DNA of 64,000 nucleotides, taken from contig JAAFJO010000001.1 of assembly GCA_013298145.1 (NCBI GenBank), positions 186,001-250,000 on the forward strand, written 5' to 3'. Below, in pieces: positions 33,689-43,004 of this stretch. Source of the stretch: Betaproteobacteria bacterium (GTDB lineage Bacteria > Pseudomonadota > Gammaproteobacteria > Burkholderiales > Casimicrobiaceae). The first letter of the stretch is position 1, and each line of letters opens with the position of its first letter. The notes under the pieces were generated by a model. It searched no databases, was not told the DNA's origin, and saw nothing but the letters and a program-made list of their open reading frames with translations. The position numbers and the translations under genes were made by a program.

Positions 33689-34936
33689 ATGAACACCGAA
33701 TCAATCATCGCCCAATTCATCGACCAACACCACGCGGATCAAATCGAATTTCTCCGCGAAATCGTTCGTGTGCCCTCCGACACACCACCGGGCAACAATG
33801 CGCCCGCTTCAGAGAAAGCGGCGGAGCTGCTTGCGAAGAAAGGCTTCAACGTCGAGCGATTCGTGGTGCCAACAGATCGCGTGCGGGACTACGGCATGCA
33901 GTCGATCACGAACTTGATCGTTCGCCAAAAATTCGGCGCGGCGGATTCACATAAAGGGCCAACGATTGCGTTGAACGCACATGGTGACGTCGTACCGCCG
34001 GGCGACGGCTGGAGCTTCGATCCCTACGGCGGCGAAATTAAAGACGGTCGCATGTATGCGCGCGGCGTAGCCGTCAGCAAGAGTGACATTGCTTCGTTCA
34101 CTTACGCTATTGAGGCGTTGAAAGCCGCTGAAAAAGCGGGCGCAAAATTAAACGGTACCGTCGAATTGCATTTGACGTACGACGAAGAATTCGGCGGCTT
34201 GCTGGGCCCTGGCTACTTACTCGAGCAAAAGGTGACGAAACCCGATTACGTGATCGGCGCCAGTTTTAGCTATGCGATTGTTACCGCACACAACGGCTGC
34301 CTTCAGTTCGAAGTTACCGTTCACGGCACCGCGACGCACGGTTCGATGCCCGAAACCGGACACGATGCATTGCAGGCCGCGAACGCGATCTTGAACGCGA
34401 TTTATGGCAAGCTGCCCGACCTGCAAAAGATCAAATCGAAGGTCGCCGGCATCGGATCGCCCACGATGATTGTCGGGCGCATTGAAGGCGGCACCAATAC
34501 CAACGTCGTGCCAGGAAAAGTGATTGTCAAAATGGATCGCCGCATGATTCCGGAAGAAGACCCGGCGACGGTCGAGGCGGAAGTGCGCGCAATCATCCAG
34601 GGCGCGGTGGCAGGCCGCGCGGGAATTCGCGTTGAAATTAAGCGACTGCTGCTTGCCAATGCGCTGAAGCCGCTTCCTGGTAACGCAAAGCTCGTGGCTG
34701 CATTGCAAGCGCACGGCGAGCGTGTATTCGGTGAGCCCATTCCCGCAGTCGGCGTGCCGCTCTACACCGACGCCCGGCTTTACGGCGAAGCAGGCATTCC
34801 AGTGGTGCTCTACGGCGCGGGGCCGCGCACCGTAATGGAATCGAACGCAAAGCGCGCCGACGAAAACTTGATGCTTGAAGACTTGCGCAAGGCGACCCAG
34901 GTGGTTGCCTGTGCGGTTGCGGACCTGCTTCGATAG
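33689..34936 (+). CDS. Atypical M20 (ArgE/DapE-like) hydrolase with altered metal site
   Basis: A 415-residue M20-fold protein. It keeps the first ligand motif ALNAHGDVV (H98, D100) and the catalytic Glu pair in YDEEFGG (E166, E167). The usual bridging Asp of A-R-G-x-x-D is V129 in ARGVAVSKSD, the usual acidic ligand of GEPT is lost in VIGASFSY (190-194), and no ligand His appears at the C-terminal site (VMESNAKRADEN). The dimerisation domain is normal (THGSMPETGHDAL near residue 217). It may belong to a subfamily with a different metal site. It lies at the end of the puuE-allC run, 218 bases after allC and across repeats. Confidence 0.82.
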   Translation: MNTESIIAQFIDQHHADQIEFLREIVRVPSDTPPGNNAPASEKAAELLAKKGFNVERFVVPTDRVRDYGMQSITNLIVRQKFGAADSHKGPTIALNAHGDVVPPGDGWSFDPYGGEIKDGRMYARGVAVSKSDIASFTYAIEALKAAEKAGAKLNGTVELHLTYDEEFGGLLGPGYLLEQKVTKPDYVIGASFSYAIVTAHNGCLQFEVTVHGTATHGSMPETGHDALQAANAILNAIYGKLPDLQKIKSKVAGIGSPTMIVGRIEGGTNTNVVPGKVIVKMDRRMIPEEDPATVEAEVRAIIQGAVAGRAGIRVEIKRLLLANALKPLPGNAKLVAALQAHGERVFGEPIPAVGVPLYTDARLYGEAGIPVVLYGAGPRTVMESNAKRADENLMLEDLRKATQVVACAVADLLR

Positions 34937-34952
34937 CGCCCAGAAAACCCTA

Positions 34953-34976
34953 AGCCCCGCTAGTTGCTGCGGGGCT
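34953..34976 (+). terminator. Possible terminator after the M20 gene
   Basis: AGCCCCGC and GCGGGGCT form an 8-base GC stem with an 8-base loop, 16 bases after the stop. A T-run is lacking (CCGTCGG follows), so it is a weak candidate. Confidence 0.45.
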
Positions 34977-35071
34977 CCGTCGGTCTGTTAGCTCGCCACC
35001 AGTTGGGCGCCTTGCCGGCAGACAATCAACCGGGTGTGCACCAACTTAGAGTGCTCAGCTTGCTTGGCGCG

Positions 35072-35527
35072 TCAACCGGCCGACGCTAAAGACTTCCGCA
35101 TGCGTGCCAGCTCGCGTTGATACTTCGTTGCGAGTGTTTTCTTTTGCGTCTCCGAAAGAATCTTGCCCGCTTGTTGAAAGAATCCCTGCTCTTCCTCCTT
35201 CAGGTGATGGCGGACCTCGTGGCTTAGCTTTTTGGCTTTTTCCAGCCACGCGGTTGACGTTTTATCGCGCACACTTAGCGCTTCACAAAGCTCGTCGATT
35301 TCATGGTGTTCGCTTAACGCGTGGCGCGATACGACGAGCCCCGCATCATCCATCAGGATCGGTACGTATAGATATCGCTCCTCAGCCGCCGCGTGCGCAG
35401 CTAACTCCGTTCGCAACGCGATGAAGATATCTTGCCGTAGACCCTGCTCTGGTTTTGAGCGGACTAAACGGGAACACAGTGATCTTTGTAGTTCGTGGCT
35501 TTCACGAAGGCATTCGAAAATATTCAT
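35072..35527 (-). CDS. Hemerythrin-domain (HHE) protein
   Basis: A 151-residue four-helix bundle with di-iron ligand candidates in order: H11 (RESHELQ), H45 and E49 (AAHAAAEERY), H69 or H74 (SRHALSEHHEIDEL), and H106/E111 (RHHLKEEEQGFF). Single-domain proteins of this kind bind O2 or NO, or serve in iron and oxidative-stress handling in the cytoplasm. It follows the catalase gene on the same strand with 32 bases between, so it is probably in the same transcript and in the same stress response. Confidence 0.85.
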   Translation of the reverse strand: MNIFECLRESHELQRSLCSRLVRSKPEQGLRQDIFIALRTELAAHAAAEERYLYVPILMDDAGLVVSRHALSEHHEIDELCEALSVRDKTSTAWLEKAKKLSHEVRHHLKEEEQGFFQQAGKILSETQKKTLATKYQRELARMRKSLASAG

Positions 35528-35559
35528 GCGACCTCCTTGGTGGCGTAATTAGGTGCTCA

Positions 35560-37668
35560 TTACAGTTGCGGGCGGACTTTGGGCTCTCGTGCCCACGCGC
35601 GGCTCGCGACCAGCGCAACGAAACTTTTTGCATCAGTGGCGTTTACGATGTGTGTATCGGTAGCAACACCCGCTACGGTGAGCAGTGTTTCTGCGCCTTG
35701 CGATGCGGCAATTGCCTTTAGATGACCGAATGCATCGCGCACAAAATCCACTGCGCATGCATTCTTCGCGAGCGCCTTTGCAGCATCGGCGGCGAGAACA
35801 AGAGCAACAGCGTCAAACAAGCAAGATGGATTACCGTCGAGCTGACCGTCGACTGCCGCCTCGGTGCCATCATGAAGCTTTATGCCGTGTACCGAAGGCG
35901 CGATGAGTTTGACTTTCACGCCTGCAGCACTGAGCTTCGCCTTTAGCGAATTCAGCTGCTTTGCATCAGTGTTCGTGTCGATGAGGATGGCCACTGCGCG
36001 ACCACCCGCTTGCAGCGCGTCTTTGCTCTCTGTCTGCAGTGCAGCGGAAGGTGCAACGCTGCGTGGCGTCTTCGCAGCGGGAGCTGGTGGCGGCGCTGCT
36101 TTTAATCCAAGCCCTTTCGCGACGCGCGCGGCGAGATCCGAATCAACGTTGCCTAACTGGGCCAGCACACGCTGCCGAATCTCGGTCGCTTGAACCTTCG
36201 AAAGCTCAAAAGCGAGTGCCGCCACGATGTGGGACTGTTGCAACGCGGTTTGGCTCTTGAAAAATTGCCGCGCTTGCGTGAAATGATCAGCGAACGACTC
36301 CGCACGCACACGGCCCGCAGGGCCGCTTTCAGTATCGGCGCCAGGATGGGGCGCGTACATCAGGCCATCAGCCGCCTCACGCGGGCCGCTCGGGTCAAGT
36401 AAGTTCGGTTCGTAGGCAACGCGTCCGGCATGTTTTGCATGTTGAGCAAAGCCATCGCGTTGGAAGTTTGCGACGGGGCAGCGGGGGCGATTGACTTCCA
36501 GCTGTGCGAAGTTCGGGCCGCCCAATCGATGCATTTGGGTGTCGTTGTAGGAGAAAAGTCGCCCTTGCAGCAATGGATCGTTGCTGAAATCAATGCCAGG
36601 CACGATATGCATTGGACTAAACGCAAGCTGCTCGTTTTCCGCGAAAAAGTTCGAAGGGTTTTCGTTGAGCACCATCGTGCCCACAGGCTGCAACGGAAAA
36701 TCTTCTTCCGGAATTAGTTTGGTTGGGTCCAGCACGTCGAACGGGAGGGCATCCGCTTGTTTCTGGGTGAGGGTTTGAACGAATAGATCGTATCGAACCT
36801 CACTACCGCCATCGATACATTCCCACAGATCACGACGATGGAAATCTGGATCAGCGCCTGCGATTTTCACCGCCTCATCCCAGATCAAACACTGCAGACC
36901 GGCTTGCGGCCGCCAATGAAATTTCACGAAGTGCGATTCGCCCTTGGCATTGACGAGGCGATAGGTGTGCACGCCAAAGCCTTCCATGGTGCGTAGCGAT
37001 CGCGGAATGCCGCGATCACTCATCACCCATAGCAAATGATGCATCGTCTCAGGCATGAGCGAGACGAAATCCCAGAAGGTGTCATGCGCGCTTGCGGCCG
37101 ACGGAAATCCTCGGTCCGGCTCTTGTTTCACTGCGTGAACAAGGTCGGGAAACTTCATTGCATCTTGAATGAAGAACACCGGAATATTGTTTCCCACCAG
37201 ATCCCAGTTTCCCTGGTCGGTATAGAACTTGACGGCGAACCCGCGCGTATCGCGAACTGTGTCGGCCGAGCCGCGGCCGCCAGCAACGGTGGAGAGTCGG
37301 GCAATCACTGGCGTTTTTTGCCCTTTGACCGAAAGAACACGAGCAGTCGTGTATTTAGCCAAGCTATGCGTGCATTGAAAATAGCCTTTGGCAACTGCGC
37401 CGCGCGCGTGCACGACGCGTTCAGGAATCCGCTCGCGATCAAAATGCGAGAGCTTATCCAGAAAGACCATGTCGGAAATAAGCGACGCGCCACGAGGGGC
37501 GGCACGAAGCGTATTTTGATTGTCTGAAATTCGGGTGCCCTCACCCGTAGTCAGAGCGGCGGACTTCGCGCCTGCTCGTTGGTGGATTTCTCCACCCTTA
37601 CCGCGTGCCTCGAACATCGCGGTCCCTGCTAACAACGACTTTTTATTCGCGGATCTAACTGAGCCCAT
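35560..37668 (-). CDS. katE: Large-subunit heme catalase (HPII type)
   Basis: A 702-residue monofunctional catalase of the large clade. The active-site His is in ERVVHARGAVAKGYF near residue 87, the distal Asn in VGNNIPVFFIQDAMKFPD near 160, and the proximal Tyr in RLFSYNDTQMHR near 372. The C-terminal 150 residues (about 550-702) form the flavodoxin-like domain with RAVAILIDTNTDAKQL, found only in large catalases. The enzyme breaks down H2O2 in the cytoplasm, which would also be made by urate oxidation chemistry. The start at 37668 includes an N-terminal extension typical of the clade. Confidence 0.95.
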   Translation of the reverse strand: MGSVRSANKKSLLAGTAMFEARGKGGEIHQRAGAKSAALTTGEGTRISDNQNTLRAAPRGASLISDMVFLDKLSHFDRERIPERVVHARGAVAKGYFQCTHSLAKYTTARVLSVKGQKTPVIARLSTVAGGRGSADTVRDTRGFAVKFYTDQGNWDLVGNNIPVFFIQDAMKFPDLVHAVKQEPDRGFPSAASAHDTFWDFVSLMPETMHHLLWVMSDRGIPRSLRTMEGFGVHTYRLVNAKGESHFVKFHWRPQAGLQCLIWDEAVKIAGADPDFHRRDLWECIDGGSEVRYDLFVQTLTQKQADALPFDVLDPTKLIPEEDFPLQPVGTMVLNENPSNFFAENEQLAFSPMHIVPGIDFSNDPLLQGRLFSYNDTQMHRLGGPNFAQLEVNRPRCPVANFQRDGFAQHAKHAGRVAYEPNLLDPSGPREAADGLMYAPHPGADTESGPAGRVRAESFADHFTQARQFFKSQTALQQSHIVAALAFELSKVQATEIRQRVLAQLGNVDSDLAARVAKGLGLKAAPPPAPAAKTPRSVAPSAALQTESKDALQAGGRAVAILIDTNTDAKQLNSLKAKLSAAGVKVKLIAPSVHGIKLHDGTEAAVDGQLDGNPSCLFDAVALVLAADAAKALAKNACAVDFVRDAFGHLKAIAASQGAETLLTVAGVATDTHIVNATDAKSFVALVASRAWAREPKVRPQL

Positions 37669-38025
37669 TGCTGGCTTCCTTTCCGAGAAAAACGGAATGC
37701 CATTAAAGCACTACACTCGCTCGGAAATTGCTGATATCGTGACCCATCAGGGAGCAGTTTCACCATCGGGCTACGACAACGCGCGGGGTCGCGCGAGTGC
37801 TCAGCGTTGAACCCATCACTCGATTTATTACAGAAATGTTTCAGAACGCTGCCGTGCGGGTTTGCACCAGTTTTTAAAGTCGTCGTCCCGCACCAGCTTG
37901 GTAGACTGATTAGTGAACAGCGAAGGGTGTTTCACGATCCGGCTCTGACGGAGTTCAACACCAGTTAAAGATTCGCCCTAGTGTGCTCAGGGCTTGAGCC
38001 GATTCAACGTATAGAAAGCGTTTCG
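37669..38025. other. Divergent gap without a gene
   Basis: This 357-base stretch separates katE and the Ca/Na antiporter gene, which point away from each other. It must hold both promoters, but I recognise no clear sigma-70 boxes, operator or repeat. Short frames here have no recognisable features. Confidence 0.4.
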
Positions 38026-38982
38026 ATGACGATGTGGTTTGAAATTTTGGGCGGCTTAGCTCTGCTTCTCATTGGTGGCGAGCTGCTAGTGCGCGGCGCA
38101 GTGGCGTCCGCAAAATCACTTGGGGTTTCGCCGTTGTTGATCGGCTTAACCTTGGTGGGCTTTGGTACCTCAACGCCCGAGCTGGTTACCAGCGTAACGG
38201 CCGCGCTCAATAACTCACCTGGCATTGCAGTGGGTAATGTGGTGGGCTCAAACACCGCGAATATCCTTCTGATCTTAGGGATTGCAGCGATGATTTACCC
38301 GCTCGCCATCGATCCGAAGGGATTCAGGCGCGATGCGATTATGGTGGTCGTGGCGGCACTTGCGTGTTTGCTGGTGGTGATGAATGGCTTCATGGATCGC
38401 TGGATGGGATTCGTTTTCGTCGCAGCCTTGTTCGCGTATGTCATTTACGTCTATCGCTCTGAGAAGCGAGCCCCCGATGAAGCGGCAATTGTTGCCGAGC
38501 ATCGCGCGGAAGATGCGCCAAAAGGGCCAGGCAAAATGGCACTCTCGATTGCCATGGCTGTTGGCGGTATCGCAATTACGATTTTTGGTGCTCGTTATCT
38601 GGTGAGCGGCTCGATTGAGTTGGCGAAAGGCTTCGGCATTTCAGACACCATCATCGGCCTCACGATTGTGGCAGTGGGCACTTCAATGCCGGAGCTTGTG
38701 AGCTCTGTGATTGCGGCGCTGCGCAAACACTCTGACGTTGCCTATGGCAACATCATTGGATCGAATATTTACAACGTGCTGTTTATTCTCGGCGCAACCG
38801 CGATCATCTCGCCTATCGAAATGCCGGCGCAAATCGCGGCACTCGATATTTGGGTGATGCTCGCCGCGACCGCACTACTCGTCTTCTTTGCACGTTCTGG
38901 CTTCAAGCTGCAGCGATGGGAGGGCATGGCGTTTGTTGTTGCTTATATCGGGTATACCGCTTACTTGATCTCCATCGCCTAA
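38026..38982 (+). CDS. Calcium/sodium antiporter (CaCA family, YrbG-like)
   Basis: An inner-membrane cation exchanger of 318 residues with about ten membrane segments. The two alpha repeats that form the transport site are clear: GFGTSTPELVTSV near residue 42 followed by GNVVGSNTANIL, and AVGTSMPELVSSV near 215 followed by GNIIGSNIYNVLF. A cytoplasmic loop (about 140-175) is rich in charged residues. I chose the ATG at 38026 (MTMWFEILGG). NhaA follows 21 bases later, so the two ion antiporters are probably one operon. Confidence 0.92.
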   Translation: MTMWFEILGGLALLLIGGELLVRGAVASAKSLGVSPLLIGLTLVGFGTSTPELVTSVTAALNNSPGIAVGNVVGSNTANILLILGIAAMIYPLAIDPKGFRRDAIMVVVAALACLLVVMNGFMDRWMGFVFVAALFAYVIYVYRSEKRAPDEAAIVAEHRAEDAPKGPGKMALSIAMAVGGIAITIFGARYLVSGSIELAKGFGISDTIIGLTIVAVGTSMPELVSSVIAALRKHSDVAYGNIIGSNIYNVLFILGATAIISPIEMPAQIAALDIWVMLAATALLVFFARSGFKLQRWEGMAFVVAYIGYTAYLISIA

Positions 38983-39003
38983 ATAATCGGGCCTTTTACG
39001 ACT

Positions 39004-40218
39004 ATGGCTGCTTCGAATTCAGACCGAAAGTACTTCGGTGTTTTGCCAGAGGCCGCGTTGCCCGGCGCGCTGCTCGTGATCACCGCAATTATTGCGATGG
39101 TCGTAGTGAACTCACCACTCGGCGCAACGTACAAAGCGGTGCTCTCGTCATCATTTGGCATTGGGCCCAATGGCTTTTCCATCGAAATGAAAGTGTCGGA
39201 TTGGATCAAGAATGCGCTCATGGCCGTGTTCTTTTTCTTCGTCGGCCTCGAATTGAAGCGTGAACTGCTTGAAGGCCAACTATCGAATGTGAAAGCTGCG
39301 GTCTTGCCGATGCTCGCCGCTGCGGGCGGAATGGCGATGCCTGCGTTGTTGTTTCTCGTGTTTGCGAGTGAAGGCGGGTTCAGTCGTGGGTGGGCTATTC
39401 CTGCGGCAACCGATATCGCGTTTGCGCTGGGCGTGCTTTCACTCCTTGGCAATCGAGTGCCGGCCGCGCTGAAGGCTTTCTTGCTGGCCGTTGCCGTGGT
39501 TGACGATTTAGGCGCGATCCTGATCGTTGCGTTTTTCTACACTGACACCGTGCATACAACGTCGCTTGTGATTGCGGCGGCAGTCACAGCACTTCTTTTC
39601 GCGATGAATCGTTTCCGAATCGCGTCCATCCCGCTCTATCTCGCCGTGGGCATCGTGCTCTGGGTATTCATGTATCAATCGGGCATCAGCGCGACGATTG
39701 CAGGTGTGTTGGTCGCGGCATTCGTGCCGCTTCAAGCGAAGGATGGATCGAGTCCGCTCCACAATGCAGAGCACGCATTTCGTCCGTGGGTGATGTTTCT
39801 CGTGATGCCGGTGTTTGCATTTGCGAACGCGGGCGTTGATCTGCGCGGCGCGAGTGAATACTTCACACACCCCATCACGCTTGGCGCTGCCTTTGGGTTA
39901 GCGCTAGGCAAGCCCATTGGCATCTTGCTGATGACCTGGATCGGCGCCACGGCGTTACGTGCGTCAGCGCCTGGAAACTGGGTGCAAATTGCGGGGGTCG
40001 GCTGCATCGCCGGTATCGGTTTCACGATGAGCTTGTTTATCGGTGCGCTCGCGTTTACAGACCCCGCACTCGCCACGCCAGTTCGCTTGGGTGTTTACGC
40101 CGGGTCCGTAATCTCAGCCGTGGTTGGGCTCATCATTTTGTCGTTGAGTTTGCCCAAGCTTCGTCATCCGAAGGCTGACGCAACCGATGAAACGACGCAT
40201 TTGATGCTGGGGCGTTAA
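39004..40218 (+). CDS. nhaA: Na+/H+ antiporter NhaA
   Basis: A 404-residue inner-membrane antiporter for pH and sodium homeostasis. Family motifs: VFFFFVGLELKRELLEGQL near residue 78, IPAATDIAFALGVLSLLGNR near 130 with the first conserved Asp, and VAVVDDLGAILIVAFFYTD near 162 with the paired Asp of the ion site. The later GIGFTMSLFIGALAF near 340 is typical. It lies between the Ca/Na antiporter and a Nudix gene that begins 6 bases after its stop. Confidence 0.96.
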   Translation: MAASNSDRKYFGVLPEAALPGALLVITAIIAMVVVNSPLGATYKAVLSSSFGIGPNGFSIEMKVSDWIKNALMAVFFFFVGLELKRELLEGQLSNVKAAVLPMLAAAGGMAMPALLFLVFASEGGFSRGWAIPAATDIAFALGVLSLLGNRVPAALKAFLLAVAVVDDLGAILIVAFFYTDTVHTTSLVIAAAVTALLFAMNRFRIASIPLYLAVGIVLWVFMYQSGISATIAGVLVAAFVPLQAKDGSSPLHNAEHAFRPWVMFLVMPVFAFANAGVDLRGASEYFTHPITLGAAFGLALGKPIGILLMTWIGATALRASAPGNWVQIAGVGCIAGIGFTMSLFIGALAFTDPALATPVRLGVYAGSVISAVVGLIILSLSLPKLRHPKADATDETTHLMLGR

Positions 40219-40223
40219 GCGAC

Positions 40224-40793
40224 GTGCGTGTGCCTGAAACCTGCGACGCACTCGTCGCTGCGCTGCGAACGTACGCGCGGCATGCGACACCGCAGCAAAT
40301 CACGCAGGCGCAACGCATTATTGAATTTGTTCAAACGCACGTGGCGCCCTGGCGACGCTCGACAATCGAAGGGCATCTCACCGCCTCGGCGTGGATCGTG
40401 GATGAAGCGCAAACACATGCGCTACTTGTGCATCACAAAAAGTTGGATCAATGGCTACAACCAGGTGGCCATATCGACGAAGAAGACCTAGGTGTTTTCG
40501 ACGCGGCGCTGCGAGAGGCGCGCGAGGAAACTGGGATCGAAGACTTTGCGATTGAGTCGGTGAGCGCACCACCCATCTTTGATGTAGACGTTCACGAAAT
40601 TCCCGCGCGTGGCGAAGAGCCTGCGCATTTTCACTACGATATTCGCTATCGCTTCACAGCACTCAACCGCGCAACCACGCTCAACGCCACAGAAGCAAAC
40701 GCCTTGAGATGGTTTCCGATTACGCAGATCGCTGCAGATGAAACCATCGATGAATCAGTACGGCGAATGGCGTTGATTTTTTCCGCTTCGTAA
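40224..40793 (+). CDS. Nudix hydrolase
   Basis: A 189-residue Nudix enzyme, likely cytoplasmic. The box reads GGHIDEEDLGVFDAALREAR and ends EETGIEDF (about residues 86-113), matching GX5EX7REUXEEXGU. The N-terminal 50 residues are helical and not typical, which is a pattern seen in Nudix proteins of unknown substrate. A GTG at 40224 is the start. It follows nhaA by 6 bases and is convergent with gpmI. Confidence 0.82.
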   Translation: MRVPETCDALVAALRTYARHATPQQITQAQRIIEFVQTHVAPWRRSTIEGHLTASAWIVDEAQTHALLVHHKKLDQWLQPGGHIDEEDLGVFDAALREAREETGIEDFAIESVSAPPIFDVDVHEIPARGEEPAHFHYDIRYRFTALNRATTLNATEANALRWFPITQIAADETIDESVRRMALIFSAS

Positions 40794-40823
40794 CGCGCAT
40801 CGCTTCAAAAAACGATTTCCGCG

Positions 40824-42365
40824 TTACACAAGCAGTGACGCGCCAGTCATCGCTGCAGGTTTGTCTACACCCATCATCGCAAGCAAGCTGGGTGCAACGT
40901 CTCGCAGTGCGCCGCCGTCGCGAATCGACGCTTTGTCTGCGCCGACGTAGACGAGTGGCACTTTGTCGGTGGTGTGTTGAGTGTGCGCTTGGTTTGATTC
41001 GGGATCAAACATCTGCTCGCAGTTGCCATGATCGGCTGTGATGAGCACTTGCGCACCGCTCGCTTTCGCCGCTGCGATCACACGCGCGAGGCATAGGTCG
41101 AGCGTTTCGACCGCTTTGATCGCCGCCGAGAGCACGCCCGTGTGACCCACCATATCGCCGTTGGCGTAGTTGCAAACTATCGCTGCGTACTGCTTTGAGC
41201 CAATCGCGGCGACAAGTTTGTCAGTGACTTCCCCAGCGCTCATTTCGGGTTTCAAATCGTAGGTTGCGACCTTGGGTGAAGGCACGAGTACGCGATCTTC
41301 GCCTTCGAAGGGCGGTTCGCGACCGCCAGAGAAGAAATAGGTGACATGCGCATACTTTTCGGTTTCAGCGATTCGAAGTTGCTTGAGCCCTGCGGCGGCG
41401 ACGACTTCACCAAAACTATCCGCGATTTTTTCGTTGCGAAACGCAGTGGAAAGATGTGCGTAGGCGTCGCCGTAGTGCGATAGACACACGAAGTCGGCGA
41501 GTTTGGGCATCGTTCGGGCAAAACCGTCAAACGCGGGATCGGTGAGCGCCGTCGTTAGCTCACGCGCCCGATCCGCTCGGAAATTCATGAACACCACTGC
41601 ATCGCCATCGGCAATGGCACGCCCGTTGCCGATCACGGTGGGTTTCACAAACTCGTCGCTCTCGTCGCGAGCGTAGGCGGCCGCGAGTGCGTCTGCGGCA
41701 GTCGCTGCGTGCAATGCTGAGCTCGCTTCTGCGACGGCACGGTACGCAAGCTCCACGCGCTCCCATCTTTTGTCTCGATCCATTGCGTAGAAACGGCCTG
41801 ACACCGAAGCGATACTCGCGTTGACTTCTAAACAAACACGCTGCAGGTCCAAGATTGAATTGGACGCGCTCTTTGGAGGTGTATCTCGTCCGTCCAGAAA
41901 CGCGTGCACAACAACGGTAGCGACGCCTCGCGCACGAGCCAGCCGCAACATCGCGTGGATATGCCGTTCGTGCGAGTGCACACCGCCAGGTGACAGCAAT
42001 CCCATGAGGTGCAGCGCGCCGCCGCTCGCTTTCACCTTTTCGCACGCACCAAGCAGCGCGGGATTGGCATTGAATTCGCCGGTTTCGATAGCGTGATCGA
42101 CTCGGGTGAGGTCTTGGTAGACGACACGGCCCGCGCCCAAATTGAGATGGCCGACCTCTGAATTCCCAAATTGGCCAGCTGGCAGCCCGACGTACTGCTC
42201 TGAGGCGTCAATCAAGCCGTGCGGGCAATCGCGCCAGAGCGCGTCCCAGGTCGGTTTGCGGGCCAAGGAAATAGCGTTGTCAGCCGCAGGCGCACGGTGG
42301 CCAAAGCCGTCGAGGATGATCAGTACGACGGGGCGAGCGGCAAAAGGCGGCGTTGGGGTAGACAT
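40824..42365 (-). CDS. gpmI: 2,3-bisphosphoglycerate-independent phosphoglycerate mutase
   Basis: A 513-residue metalloenzyme of glycolysis and gluconeogenesis, an alkaline-phosphatase-like fold with two domains. The N-terminal metal site is VLIILDGFGHR (residues 14-24); the phosphorylated Ser is in GNSEVGHLNLGAGR near residue 68; the substrate domain has HAFLDGRDTPPKSA near 155; the C-terminal metal site is ITADHGNCEQMFD near 445 with HTTDKVPLVYVG. The length is normal. It is divergent from the rhodanese gene. Confidence 0.97.
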   Translation of the reverse strand: MSTPTPPFAARPVVLIILDGFGHRAPAADNAISLARKPTWDALWRDCPHGLIDASEQYVGLPAGQFGNSEVGHLNLGAGRVVYQDLTRVDHAIETGEFNANPALLGACEKVKASGGALHLMGLLSPGGVHSHERHIHAMLRLARARGVATVVVHAFLDGRDTPPKSASNSILDLQRVCLEVNASIASVSGRFYAMDRDKRWERVELAYRAVAEASSALHAATAADALAAAYARDESDEFVKPTVIGNGRAIADGDAVVFMNFRADRARELTTALTDPAFDGFARTMPKLADFVCLSHYGDAYAHLSTAFRNEKIADSFGEVVAAAGLKQLRIAETEKYAHVTYFFSGGREPPFEGEDRVLVPSPKVATYDLKPEMSAGEVTDKLVAAIGSKQYAAIVCNYANGDMVGHTGVLSAAIKAVETLDLCLARVIAAAKASGAQVLITADHGNCEQMFDPESNQAHTQHTTDKVPLVYVGADKASIRDGGALRDVAPSLLAMMGVDKPAAMTGASLLV

Positions 42366-42563
42366 GAGAGCTAGATGAGTACAAAGCCCTAAAATTCTAG
42401 GCTTGGTAGCGCACGGGAACTTTGTTTTTCTGTGCGCTCATGGTTTGCCAAGCTCACCACGAACGGGCTTCAACACAATCGGGCGCAATGCGCTCGTAGA
42501 ACGGCCGGAACTGATCGCGAAGCTTTGCGTCACTCGTCCTTCGTCACTCGTCTTTGATTCCAA

Positions 42564-42977
42564 ATGCAATTCTTAGCCAATAACTGGATGCTCGTCCTGA
42601 TCATGTTTATGTCAGGCGCGCTTTTGCTGTTTCCCCTCGTTCAGCGTCGCTCGTCAGGCATGCAAGAGGTGGGCAATGTTCGCTTAACGCATCTCGTGAA
42701 CCGTGAAGACGCGACCGTGCTCGACATCCGCGAGGCTCGTGAAATGAGCGGCACGAAGATGGTGAATGCGATTCACATCCCGTTTTCGCAACTGAAAGAC
42801 CGCATCGCCGAGATCAAATGCGACAAAGCGAAGCCTTTGATCGTCTATTGCTCACGCGGGCAACGCGCGATCATGGCGGGAGCCACCTTGAAAGCCGCTG
42901 GTTTCACCCAATTGTTCAATCTGAACGGTGGGTTCAAAGCCTGGACAGAAGCAGGCTTGCCGGTCGAAAAACTGTAG
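42564..42977 (+). CDS. Membrane-anchored rhodanese-like protein
   Basis: A 137-residue protein with one N-terminal membrane segment (about 8-26, WMLVLIMFMSGALLLFP) and a rhodanese domain facing the cytoplasm. The active-site loop is IVYCSRGQRAIM near residue 91 with the persulfide-forming Cys; LNGGFKAWTEAGLPVE closes the fold. Similar to YibN. It probably handles sulfur or thiol groups; the adjacent glutaredoxin fits this. It starts the rhodanese-grxC-secB-gpsA block. Confidence 0.88.
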   Translation: MQFLANNWMLVLIMFMSGALLLFPLVQRRSSGMQEVGNVRLTHLVNREDATVLDIREAREMSGTKMVNAIHIPFSQLKDRIAEIKCDKAKPLIVYCSRGQRAIMAGATLKAAGFTQLFNLNGGFKAWTEAGLPVEKL

Positions 42978-43004
42978 TTGGCGTTTGCGCGAAGGGAGCG
43001 ATTT

